From positions 1 to 64,000 of the forward strand of contig NZ_WXVU01000009.1 in the NCBI RefSeq assembly GCF_009900745.1: a DNA stretch of 64,000 nucleotides, given 5' to 3'. Source of the DNA: Chryseobacterium sp. c4a (lineage in GTDB: Bacteria; Bacteroidota; Bacteroidia; Flavobacteriales; Weeksellaceae). The translations under genes were made by a program, and so were the position numbers. Positions 17,730 to 25,459 of this stretch are shown here, in pieces. Under the pieces are notes generated by a model. That model had not been told where the DNA came from and made no database searches. It saw only the letters and a list, made by a program, of their open reading frames with translations. Positions within the stretch are counted from its first letter, which is position 1, and each line of letters starts with the position of its first letter.

Positions 17730-18701
17730 ATGTCAAAAAGATTTAAGATCCTGTGTTTACTGTTGGTCATTGCAATCATTGGTGGGGTAATCATTAATCT
17801 AAACACAGGATTTTTGACTTTAAGTCTTCAGGATTTTCTCCAGGATTCCGCTCAAAGTCAAATTGCTGAAATACGTATTAACAGAGTTCTTGTTATGCTA
17901 TTGGCTGGGATTTCAATTCCAACCTCTGGTTTTCTGATGCAGGAATATTTCCAAAATCCATTGGCTGGGCCTGACATTCTGGGCATCACTTCTGTTGCCA
18001 GTTTATCGGTAGCATTCTATATTTTCTTTTCCCATACCATTTTGCTTCCGGAATTTCTACAAAACAGTTTTCTAAGTTTGTCTGCTATTGGTGGGAGTTT
18101 ATTATTGATGTTGATCCTGCTGTCCATGTCCAATAAATTTCAGGACAAATCTTATCTTATTATTTTTGGTTTTTTAGTATCTGCTTTTGCTGGAGCCATC
18201 GTCTCATTATTGCAGTTCTATGCTGAAAATCAAAGCCTGAAAAACTACATTTTATGGTCGTTTGGAGCGAATAATATGGTCACCAGAAATCAGATCTATG
18301 TTTTATCTATTTTGGTATTTATAGGGTTGTTCTTTTGTTTCAAATCTATAAAACCATTAATAGGGAATTCGTTGGGAACTTCCTATGCACAGAGTTTAGG
18401 TGTTAATCTGAAGCACTTAAAGCTTTTAATAATTATTGCCTCTTCCCTACTTTCCGCCTCTATTACAGCCTTTTTAGGGCCTATTCTATTCATTGGAATA
18501 ATCGTTCCCCATTTTTGTCGATTGATCTACAATCCTTCCAAATTATGGCAGCAATGGATCTTAAATATGTTTTTGGGAATGCTGATCATGTTATTCTTTT
18601 CAGTGATTGCAGAAAAAACTCAAATTCCTTTGAATGTGATAAGTTCTATATTTGGGATTCCTGTGATCTTATTGATGCTTTTGAAGCAAAATAAGGTGTG
18701 A
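17730..18701 (+). CDS. FecCD-family iron-chelate/cobalamin ABC permease
   Basis: The 323-residue protein is very hydrophobic, with about nine or ten helices. It shows the FecCD landmarks NRVLVMLLAGISIPTSGFLMQ, PLAGPDILGITS and the coupling-helix region FLGPILFIGIIVPHFCR. It imports iron-siderophore, haem or vitamin B12 with an ATPase and a binding protein. The ATPase gene follows at 19388 but is separated by a 673-bp inserted unit. No periplasmic binding protein is in the window. Its stop TGA is 6 bases before the left arm of that unit. Confidence 0.92.
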   Translation: MSKRFKILCLLLVIAIIGGVIINLNTGFLTLSLQDFLQDSAQSQIAEIRINRVLVMLLAGISIPTSGFLMQEYFQNPLAGPDILGITSVASLSVAFYIFFSHTILLPEFLQNSFLSLSAIGGSLLLMLILLSMSNKFQDKSYLIIFGFLVSAFAGAIVSLLQFYAENQSLKNYILWSFGANNMVTRNQIYVLSILVFIGLFFCFKSIKPLIGNSLGTSYAQSLGVNLKHLKLLIIIASSLLSASITAFLGPILFIGIIVPHFCRLIYNPSKLWQQWILNMFLGMLIMLFFSVIAEKTQIPLNVISSIFGIPVILLMLLKQNKV

Positions 18702-18707
18702 TTTTTT

Positions 18708-19380
18708 GTTGGATAAACGCAAAGTCGCAAAATTATTTGCCTACATAATGCTTTAAGGCGCAAAGATTTTATCTACGATAAAATTGAATACCCATAAGTA
18801 AGCCCCTCTCTTGCTGAGAATCTTTGATTTTCTTGCGCCTTAAAACATACACAATACATGATAAACCTTTGCGACTTTGCGTTTATCCAACAATCCCTAT
18901 ATTTATAATTAAAAAACAACAAATGACAGAAAATGAATTATCAAAAATTGTTTTTGATGCTGGTTTAAAAATCCATAAAAAGATTGGTTCAGGATTATTT
19001 GAACATGTTTATGAGGAATGTATGTTCTATGAACTAACAAAATCAGGATTCTTAATGGAAAGGCAAAAACTACTTCCTATTATTTATGAGGATTTAAAAA
19101 TTGAAAATGCATTCAGGTTAGATCTAATCATAGAAAATAAAGTTATTTTAGAAATAAAAACAGTTGACTATATCAGTCCAATTCATAAAGCTCAACTGTT
19201 AACGTACTTAAAAATGACAAAATGTAAACTGGGGATGTTACTCAATTTTCAATCTGATGTTTTCAAAAATGGAGTTTCAAGAATTGTAAATAATCTATAA
19301 AAATTTGATAAAGTCAAATTCCATGCGCCTTAAAACAGTATTTTTGTAATACACTTTGCAACTTTACATTTTTAACCAAC
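18708..19380 (+). repeat. Intervening-sequence-like unit carrying a GxxExxY ORF
   Basis: The left arm (18708-18731, starting GTTGGATAAACG) is matched by a perfect 24-bp inverted copy at 18868-18891. Inside it TTTAAGGCGCAA (18752-18763) pairs with TTGCGCCTTAAA (18833-18844). A third, diverged copy of the right arm (GCGCCTTAAAACA to TTAACCAAC) lies at 19325-19380, beyond the ORF. The left arm can therefore pair either with the near copy, giving an ORF-less hairpin, or with the far copy, enclosing the ORF. Without the unit the permease stop and the ATPase start would be about 13 nt apart. Confidence 0.8.
18923..19300 (+). CDS. GxxExxY protein, PD-(D/E)XK nuclease superfamily
   Basis: The 125-residue protein shows the family signature KKIGSGLFEHVYEECMFYEL, which includes the GxxExxY motif, followed by a PD-(D/E)XK-like core: RLDLIIENKVILEIKTV gives the Asp and the ExK. 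The frame is open back to 18824, but that part runs through the hairpin arm; the start MTENELSKIVFDAG at 18923 is the family start. The function of these proteins is unknown; a nuclease is expected from the fold. It sits between the two genes of an ABC transporter operon, in the loop of an inverted-repeat structure. Confidence 0.85.
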   Translation: MTENELSKIVFDAGLKIHKKIGSGLFEHVYEECMFYELTKSGFLMERQKLLPIIYEDLKIENAFRLDLIIENKVILEIKTVDYISPIHKAQLLTYLKMTKCKLGMLLNFQSDVFKNGVSRIVNNL

Positions 19381-19387
19381 ATCAAGC

Positions 19388-20311
19388 ATGCATATACAAA
19401 TAAAACAAGCTAATATCGGGTACAATAAAACATTAATTTCAAATGCTAGTGCAGAATTGAAACTTGGTGATGTTTGCCTGCTGATTGGAAATAACGGGGT
19501 TGGGAAAACAACTTTAATCAAATCTATTCTACATCAGATTCCATTATTAGATGGTGAAGTTTTAATTGACAATAAAAATGTAAAAAAGTTTTCTGTAAAG
19601 GAAATTGCGGAAAACATAGCTATTGTCTTTTCAAAATCGGTGATTCCGCAGCATTATACTGTTGAGGATCTTATTTCGTTGGGAAAATATATCTATTATC
19701 CATTTTATTTTGAATTAAAAAAGGAAGATCGTGAAGAAGTTGCTCATATCATCGAAGAATTGGATCTTACCCAATATAGATATACACTCCTTAAAAACCT
19801 TTCGGACGGAAATCTTCAGAAAGCATTTATTGGACGAGCTATCACCCAAAACTCACCTGTTATTATTCTTGATGAACCCACTACCCACTTGGATGAAAAA
19901 AATAAAATCATCATTCTTAAAACTCTAAGAAGATTAGCAAAAGAACAGAATAAACTTATCCTCTTTTCTTCCCATGACTGGCGATTAGCCAAAGAGTTTG
20001 CAGACAAAATATGGTACGTAAAAGATAGGCAGCTTCATGCTGGAATTGTAGAAGATATATTACTACAGCATGGTGAACTTACCAATGCTTCTTTATTTCA
20101 AGTAAACGAGAGTTTTATCCCACCGCACATCACTGCACCGCAGGTTCACAAAGAAATGCTCTATTCTTTGCTTCAAAAAAACTTCTCAAAAGACCTTTCT
20201 TTCTTAAATTTTGAATTTCAGAACAACTTTTGGGTAATTACTAATGATTCTCAGAAACAACAATGCGAATCCTTTGAAGAAATCATAAAATTCATCGGAA
20301 ACATTTATTAA
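19388..20311 (+). CDS. FecE-like ABC transporter ATP-binding protein
   Basis: The 307-residue ATPase has Walker A GNNGVGKTT (34-42), an ABC signature that reads LSDGN (138-142) where LSGGQ is usual, Walker B VIILDEPTT with Glu163, and the H-loop His196 in SSHDWR. It pairs with the permease at 17730 for iron-chelate or B12 uptake. The final 60 residues form an unassigned extension. It begins 7 nt after the right end of the inserted unit, so its translation may depend on how that RNA structure folds or is cut. Confidence 0.9.
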   Translation: MHIQIKQANIGYNKTLISNASAELKLGDVCLLIGNNGVGKTTLIKSILHQIPLLDGEVLIDNKNVKKFSVKEIAENIAIVFSKSVIPQHYTVEDLISLGKYIYYPFYFELKKEDREEVAHIIEELDLTQYRYTLLKNLSDGNLQKAFIGRAITQNSPVIILDEPTTHLDEKNKIIILKTLRRLAKEQNKLILFSSHDWRLAKEFADKIWYVKDRQLHAGIVEDILLQHGELTNASLFQVNESFIPPHITAPQVHKEMLYSLLQKNFSKDLSFLNFEFQNNFWVITNDSQKQQCESFEEIIKFIGNIY

Positions 20312-20337
20312 TCAGTAGTTTTCTTTGATTATTTCAC

Positions 20338-20357
20338 ATACTATGCATGCATAGTAT
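20338..20357. promoter_or_regulatory. Perfect palindrome, probable MarR operator 1
   Basis: ATACTATGCATGCATAGTAT is a perfect 20-bp palindrome. A second near-identical copy lies 83 bp downstream (centre to centre). It is upstream of the MarR gene that heads the fad operon. Confidence 0.75.
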
Positions 20358-20420
20358 TATGCAAATCATACAATTTAACACATTTATTATCAGCTTATTA
20401 ACAAAATTTAACGTTAATAA

Positions 20421-20452
20421 ATACTATGCATGCATAATATTTACTAAATTTG
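20421..20452 (+). promoter_or_regulatory. MarR operator 2 overlapping the fad operon promoter
   Basis: ATACTATGCATGCATAATAT (20421-20440) repeats operator 1 with two changed positions. The -7 box TAAATTTG follows at 20445-20452, so bound repressor would cover the -33 to -7 spacer. This geometry predicts autorepression of the whole marR-fadBA-acd operon. Confidence 0.75.
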
Positions 20453-20473
20453 GGTAAAACCATTAGCGCAAAA

Positions 20474-20929
20474 ATGATGGATAATAATAAGGAAAAAATA
20501 GAAAACGTAGATTTAATTTTAAAGCAGACCTGGTTGGCTGTTTCTAAAATGTACACAGAGTTGGCTCAGGAACATGATTCCACGGCAGTACAAGCACTTA
20601 CTCTTCTTAAAATTGATCCCAAAGAAGGAACGCGAAGTACGAATCTTGGACCTAAAATGGCCATAGAACCCACTTCCCTCACAAGAATCATTAAACTTCT
20701 GGAAGATAACGGCTATATCTATAAGGAGAAGACCACCACTGATAAAAGAGAGGTGATTATTAAACTTACAGATAAAGGATTAAATTCCAGAAATATGTCT
20801 AAGGAAGTTGTTGTCAGCTTTAATAAAAGGGTAATGGAAAAAATTACTCCTGAAAAGATGGATACTTTTAAAGAAGTGATGACTGAAATTATGAAAATTG
20901 CCAATGAACTTCTCAACAACAGAAAGTAA
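20474..20929 (+). CDS. MarR-family repressor of the fatty-acid oxidation operon
   Basis: The protein starts MMDNNKEKIENVDL. The ATG at 20474 or 20477 is chosen because the upstream TTG at 20450 lies inside the -7 box. It has a winged helix-turn-helix: VQALTLLKIDPKEG, MAIEPTSLTRIIKLLEDNGYIYKE (recognition helix and start of wing) and DKREVIIKLTDKG. It heads the operon with fadB, fadA and an acyl-CoA dehydrogenase, and two palindromes flank its promoter region. By analogy with other MarR/FadR-like regulators it probably senses an acyl-CoA; the ligand is inference. Confidence 0.88.
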   Translation: MMDNNKEKIENVDLILKQTWLAVSKMYTELAQEHDSTAVQALTLLKIDPKEGTRSTNLGPKMAIEPTSLTRIIKLLEDNGYIYKEKTTTDKREVIIKLTDKGLNSRNMSKEVVVSFNKRVMEKITPEKMDTFKEVMTEIMKIANELLNNRK

Positions 20930-20982
20930 ATTATCATGAACTACACGGTTCATATAACCTTATAAATAATAAAAAAATAGAT

Positions 20983-23376
20983 ATGAAAAGAAGAATCAAA
21001 CATGTAACGGTTCTTGGTTCAGGAATTATGGGTAGCGGTATCGCAGCTCACTTCGCCAATATTGGTGTGGAAGTGTCACTTTTAGATATTGTTCCTTTTG
21101 AATTAAATGAAGCAGAACAGAAAAAAGGTTTGACTAAAGAAGATAAGGTAGTAAGAAACAGAATTGCTACCGAGAACTTCGAAAAACTAAAAAAAGCAAG
21201 TCCTGCACTTCTTTATTCCCCGAAGTTTGCAGATAGAATCAAAGTCGGAAATTTCGATGATGATTTACCAAAAATAAAAAATACAGACTGGATTATTGAA
21301 GTAGTTGTTGAAAGACTTGACATCAAAAAGTCTGTTTACGAAAAAATAGAACAATTCAGAAAACCGGGAACATTAATTTCTTCCAATACTTCAGGGATTC
21401 CAATTCACTTCCTGACAGAAGGAAGAAGCGAAGATTTCAAAAAATACTTTGCAGGAACTCACTTCTTTAACCCGGTGAGATATCTTCCTCTTCTTGAAAT
21501 CATTCCAACGAACGATACAGATCCTGAAATCATAGACTTCTACATGAACTATGGTGCTAAGTTCTTAGGAAAGACTACCGTTTTAGCTAAAGATACTCCA
21601 GCATTTATTGCCAACAGAATTGGGGTATTCTCTATGATGGATCTTCTTCATAATGTACAAAAATTAGGACTTACCGTTTCTGATGTTGATAAATTAACAG
21701 GCCCAGTAATCGGTCGTCCAAAATCGGCAACATTCAGAACTGCAGATGTTGTAGGTCTTGATACGTTGGTAATGGTAGCCAATGGCGTTCGTCAAAGCGG
21801 TGCTGAAGCCAATGATTTTAATGATGTATTTGCTCTTCCTGCCTATATCCAGAAAATGATGGATAATAAATGGTTAGGTTCTAAGACTGAGCAAGGATTC
21901 TATAAAAAAGTGAAAAATGCAGAAGGTAAATCTGAAATTCACGGATTAAACCTTGATACTTTAGAATATGAACTTCAAGGAAAATCTTCATTCCCTACTT
22001 TAGAATTAACAAAATCTATCGATAAACCAATTGACAGATTCAAGGTATTAATCGGAGGTAAAGATAAAGCAGGTGAACTATACAGAAAATCATTAGGAGC
22101 ATTATTCGCCTATGTTTCTCATAAAGTTCCTGAAATTTCCGATGAAGTTTACAAAATAGATGATGCTATGAGAGCTGGTTTCGGATGGGAAAATGGGCCA
22201 TTTGAAATCTGGGATGCCGTAGGTGTTCAAAAAGGTATTGAATTAGCTCAGGATGCAGGATATCAAGTTTCTGATTGGGTTAAAAATGTAGAAACGTTCT
22301 ATAAAGTTAATGATGAAGGACAAAGCATCTATGTAGATAAGAACTCGGGAGAATACAACAAAATTCCTGGCCAGGATGCCTTCATTATCCTAGATAATAT
22401 CAGAAAAAACAAGACACTTTGGAGCAATTCAGGTTCAGCTATTCTTGATTTAGGTGATGGTATCATCAACTTCGAGATCCGTTCTAAAATGAACTCTCTT
22501 GGTGGCGAAGTTTTAGATGGATTAAACAGAGCTATTGATTTAGCAGAAAAAGAATATGACGGATTAGTAGTAGGAAACCAAGGGGCAAACTTCTCTGTTG
22601 GAGCTAACCTTGCCATGATTCTTATGATGGCTATTGAGCAAGATTGGGATGATTTGAATATGGCGATTGCTTACTTCCAAAAATCGATGATGAGAGTACG
22701 CTACTCCTCTATTCCTGTAGTTGTTGCTCCTCACGGAATGACCTTAGGTGGTGGATGCGAAATGACAATGCACGCAGACAGAGTGGTTGCAGCAGCAGAA
22801 ACTTACATCGGACTGGTAGAAACCGGAGTGGGTGTAATCCCTGGTGGTGGTGGTACTAAAGAACTTGCTTTAAGAACTTCCAGAGAATTCCATAATGATG
22901 ATGTTAAAAACAACAGACTTCGTGACGCTTTCATGAACATTGCTATGGGTAAAGTAGCTACTTCCGCTTATGAAGCTTATGACATGGGAATCCTTGAAAA
23001 AGGAAAAGACATCGTTTCCGTAAGCAAAAACAGACAGATTGCTGAAGCTAAAAAAGTGGCAAAACTATTAGCAGAACAAGGATATACTCAGCCTATTGAA
23101 CAGAAAGTAAAAGTTCTTGGTAAAGACGCATTGGGAATGTTCTATGTAGGAACAGACCAGATGTTAACAGGAAAATATATTTCTGAACATGATAAGAAAA
23201 TTGCAGACAAACTAGCTAATGTAATGGTAGGTGGAAACTTATCTGAACCAACAGTTGTTACAGAGCAATATTTATTGAATCTTGAAAGAGAAACCTTCCT
23301 TCAGCTTTGCGGTGAAAGAAAAACCTTAGAGAGGATTCAGTATATGTTACAAAATGGAAAACCGTTGAGAAATTAA
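20983..23376 (+). CDS. 3-hydroxyacyl-CoA dehydrogenase / enoyl-CoA hydratase (FadB/FadJ-like)
   Basis: The 797-residue fusion has the dehydrogenase first: a Rossmann fold with VLGSGIMGSGIAAHFAN (residues 10-26), then FAGTHFFNPVRYLPLLEIIP with the catalytic His-Phe-Phe-Asn-Pro segment. The enoyl-CoA hydratase-like part is at the C-terminal end with NFSVGANLAM and GMTLGGGCEM. This order is the reverse of E. coli FadB and is usual for Bacteroidota and many Gram-positive enzymes. It does steps two and three of beta-oxidation. It is followed by fadA, but a 444-bp inverted-repeat unit with an S23 ORF lies between them. Confidence 0.93.
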   Translation: MKRRIKHVTVLGSGIMGSGIAAHFANIGVEVSLLDIVPFELNEAEQKKGLTKEDKVVRNRIATENFEKLKKASPALLYSPKFADRIKVGNFDDDLPKIKNTDWIIEVVVERLDIKKSVYEKIEQFRKPGTLISSNTSGIPIHFLTEGRSEDFKKYFAGTHFFNPVRYLPLLEIIPTNDTDPEIIDFYMNYGAKFLGKTTVLAKDTPAFIANRIGVFSMMDLLHNVQKLGLTVSDVDKLTGPVIGRPKSATFRTADVVGLDTLVMVANGVRQSGAEANDFNDVFALPAYIQKMMDNKWLGSKTEQGFYKKVKNAEGKSEIHGLNLDTLEYELQGKSSFPTLELTKSIDKPIDRFKVLIGGKDKAGELYRKSLGALFAYVSHKVPEISDEVYKIDDAMRAGFGWENGPFEIWDAVGVQKGIELAQDAGYQVSDWVKNVETFYKVNDEGQSIYVDKNSGEYNKIPGQDAFIILDNIRKNKTLWSNSGSAILDLGDGIINFEIRSKMNSLGGEVLDGLNRAIDLAEKEYDGLVVGNQGANFSVGANLAMILMMAIEQDWDDLNMAIAYFQKSMMRVRYSSIPVVVAPHGMTLGGGCEMTMHADRVVAAAETYIGLVETGVGVIPGGGGTKELALRTSREFHNDDVKNNRLRDAFMNIAMGKVATSAYEAYDMGILEKGKDIVSVSKNRQIAEAKKVAKLLAEQGYTQPIEQKVKVLGKDALGMFYVGTDQMLTGKYISEHDKKIADKLANVMVGGNLSEPTVVTEQYLLNLERETFLQLCGERKTLERIQYMLQNGKPLRN

Positions 23377-23378
23377 TT

Positions 23379-23822
23379 TGTACAATGTAAAAAGTATAAT
23401 GTACAAAGTATTTTAATAATGTTTTAATGTTCAAATTATGCACAATTTTAGAGAGTTGGAGGTTTGGAAAAAAGCGATCGATTTAACTACTCTTTATTAT
23501 AAATTTTCAAAGTCATATCCTAAAGATGAGCTTTTTGGCTTAATATCACAATCCAGGAGATGCATGGTTTCAATACCTTCAAACATTGCTGAGGGAGCAG
23601 GAAGAGGTAGCGATAAGCAATTTGTTCAGTTTCTTTCTATTGCTCTTGCTTCTTCGTTTGAGTTTGAAACACAACTCATTGTTGCAAAAAATTTAGAATA
23701 CATTTCAACTGAAAACTACGATTTGGTTTTTAACGAATTAAAACATATTCAAAATATGCTTGTCAAATTAATCAATAATTTTAAATAACAATCAGGGTAC
23801 ATTGTACTTTGTACATTGTACA
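23379..23822 (+). repeat. Intervening-sequence-like unit 1 carrying an S23 ORF
   Basis: The left arm at 23379-23404 (TGTACAATGTA...AATGTAC) and the right arm at 23797-23822 are inverted repeats matching at 24 of 26 positions, and one of the two differences is a G.U pair in RNA. The arms themselves are built from a repeated GTACAATGTAC-like word. The left arm starts 2 nt after the fadB stop. Removing the unit leaves a 17-nt gap before the fadA ATG. The loop holds one complete ORF. Confidence 0.85.
23438..23788 (+). CDS. Four-helix-bundle protein, S23 / 23S rRNA intervening-sequence family
   Basis: The 116-residue protein has the family pattern: MHNFRELEVWKKAIDL at the start, then LFGLISQSRRCMVSIPSNIAEG near residue 50 and FLSIALASSFEFETQL near 70. 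Known members are encoded inside intervening sequences of 23S rRNA in Leptospira and Coxiella and as Avd accessory proteins of diversity-generating retroelements; no retroelement is present here. It lies in the spacer between fadB and fadA and is enclosed by an inverted repeat. It shares only about a third of its residues with the second copy at 25052, so the two are not a recent duplication. Confidence 0.92.
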   Translation: MHNFRELEVWKKAIDLTTLYYKFSKSYPKDELFGLISQSRRCMVSIPSNIAEGAGRGSDKQFVQFLSIALASSFEFETQLIVAKNLEYISTENYDLVFNELKHIQNMLVKLINNFK

Positions 23823-23837
23823 TAATACTATAAAAAA

Positions 23838-25016
23838 ATGAAAACAGCATACATCGTAAAAGGATTCAGATCAGCAGTAGGAAAAGCACCAAAAGGTTCT
23901 CTACGCTTTACTCGTCCCGACGTAATGGCAGCTACCGTTATCGAAAAATTAATGGCTGAGCTTCCGCAATTAGATAAAAACAGAATTGATGACCTTATCG
24001 TAGGAAATGCAATGCCTGAGGCAGAGCAAGGATTGAACGTAGCCCGATTGATCTCCCTAATGGGTTTAAATACTGATAAAGTTCCTGGAGTAACGGTAAA
24101 CAGATACTGTGCATCAGGAAGTGAAGCGATTGCGATTGCTTCTGCAAAAATTCAGGCTGGAATGGCTGATTGCATCATTGCAGGAGGTACAGAATCTATG
24201 TCTTACATTCCGATGGGTGGTTACAAGCCGGTTCCTGAAACGGATATCGCAAAAACTAACCCTGACTACTACTGGGGAATGGGTTACACTGCTGAAGAAG
24301 TTGCAAAACAATATAATATTTCAAGAGAAGAACAGGATCAGTTTGCCTTTGAATCTCACATGAAAGCTTTAAAAGCCAATCAGGAAGGTAAATTTGCTAA
24401 TCAGATTGTTCCGATCCCGGTAGAATATAACTTCCTTGATGAAAACCAGAAATTACAGACTAAGAAGTTCGATTTCTCTGTGGATGAAGGGCCAAGAGCT
24501 GATACTTCTCTGGCAGGTTTAGCTAAGCTTAGACCAGTATTTGCTAACGGAGGAAGTGTAACTGCCGGAAACTCTTCTCAAATGAGTGACGGTGCCGCTT
24601 TCGTAATGGTAATGAGCGAAGAAATGGTAAAAGAATTAGGTCTTGAACCGGAAGCAAGATTAGTAGCGTATGCTGCTGCAGGTCTTGAACCAAGAATCAT
24701 GGGTATGGGGCCAATCTATGCAATTCCAAAAGCATTGAAACAAGCAGGTCTTGAATTAAAAGACATTGACTTGATCGAGTTAAACGAAGCTTTCGCATCA
24801 CAATCAGTGGCTATCAAAAAAGAATTAGGACTAAATCCAGATATCTTAAACGTAAACGGAGGTGCTATCGCTCTTGGTCACCCGCTTGGATGTACAGGAA
24901 CGAAACTAACGGTTCAGCTTCTTGATGAAATGAGAAGACGCGGAAATAAATACGGAATGGTTTCTATGTGCGTAGGTACCGGACAGGGAGCGGCTTCAAT
25001 TTTTGAACTGTTATAG
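23838..25016 (+). CDS. fadA: Acetyl-CoA C-acyltransferase (3-ketoacyl-CoA thiolase)
   Basis: The 392-residue protein has the thiolase catalytic set: Cys91 in NRYCASGSEA, His348 in GHPLGCTG and Cys378 in CVGTGQGA. It performs the thiolytic last step of beta-oxidation and partners the fused dehydrogenase-hydratase at 20983. The start ATG at 23838 gives the usual family length. The gene is bracketed on both sides by inverted-repeat units with S23 ORFs. Confidence 0.95.
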   Translation: MKTAYIVKGFRSAVGKAPKGSLRFTRPDVMAATVIEKLMAELPQLDKNRIDDLIVGNAMPEAEQGLNVARLISLMGLNTDKVPGVTVNRYCASGSEAIAIASAKIQAGMADCIIAGGTESMSYIPMGGYKPVPETDIAKTNPDYYWGMGYTAEEVAKQYNISREEQDQFAFESHMKALKANQEGKFANQIVPIPVEYNFLDENQKLQTKKFDFSVDEGPRADTSLAGLAKLRPVFANGGSVTAGNSSQMSDGAAFVMVMSEEMVKELGLEPEARLVAYAAAGLEPRIMGMGPIYAIPKALKQAGLELKDIDLIELNEAFASQSVAIKKELGLNPDILNVNGGAIALGHPLGCTGTKLTVQLLDEMRRRGNKYGMVSMCVGTGQGAASIFELL

Positions 25017-25441
25017 ACTAAAAGAGTAAAGAATAAAGAGCAAAGACTATAATGAAACATAATTTCAAACATCTTAACATCTGGAAACTGTCCATTGAAT
25101 TAGCTGATGAAATTTATGTTATTACAGATAGTTTTCCAAAAAACGAAGAATTTGGACTTAAGTCTCAAATTAGACGATGTACAGTTTCTGTAGCCTCTAA
25201 TATTGCAGAAGGTTCAAGCAGAAGTTCAAACAAGGATTTTAATCGTTTTTTAGAAATAAGTCTTGGCTCTCTTTATGAATTACAAACCCAAATTATTATT
25301 TCGGGCAACAGAAATTATCTTGAAATTTCCAGCACAGAAATAATAGAAAATAAAATCACAGAACTACAGAGAATGATTTCTGGCTTTCAAAAAAATTTAA
25401 CATTATAAGTCTTTATTCTTTTCTCTTTGTTCTTTAATCTA
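25014..25441 (+). repeat. Intervening-sequence-like unit 2 carrying an S23 ORF
   Basis: The left arm (about 25014-25048) begins at the fadA stop codon, TAGACTAAA, and its outer end pairs with TTTAATCTA at 25433-25441. The two arms are imperfect inverted repeats made of iterated AAAGA words (left) and TCTTT words (right); with G.U pairs about four fifths of positions can pair, though one arm needs a one-base shift. The right arm starts at the S23 stop codon. Removing the unit leaves about 20 nt before the next gene. Confidence 0.7.
25052..25408 (+). CDS. Four-helix-bundle protein, S23 / intervening-sequence family (second copy)
   Basis: The 118-residue protein starts MKHNFKHLNIWKLSIELADE and has FGLKSQIRRCTVSVASNIAEG and FLEISLGSLYELQTQ, the same conserved blocks as the protein at 23438. 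It is probably a pentamer-forming, nucleic-acid-binding four-helix bundle, as known for Avd-like relatives; that is family knowledge and is not shown here. It occupies the spacer between fadA and the acyl-CoA dehydrogenase and reads in the operon direction. The start follows the left repeat arm by about 4 nt and the stop touches the right arm. Confidence 0.92.
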   Translation: MKHNFKHLNIWKLSIELADEIYVITDSFPKNEEFGLKSQIRRCTVSVASNIAEGSSRSSNKDFNRFLEISLGSLYELQTQIIISGNRNYLEISSTEIIENKITELQRMISGFQKNLTL

Positions 25442-25459
25442 AAAAAAACAAAATAATAT

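Noticed and set aside
18824..18922. N-terminal extension of the GxxExxY ORF
   Set aside because: It runs through the right arm of the hairpin and has no family similarity; the usual start is at 18923.
20450..20473. TTG start for the MarR gene
   Set aside because: It lies inside the -7 box TAAATTTG, so it would be at or before the transcript start.
23379..25441. Diversity-generating retroelement, because S23 proteins resemble Avd
   Set aside because: There is no reverse transcriptase, template repeat or variable-repeat target in the window.
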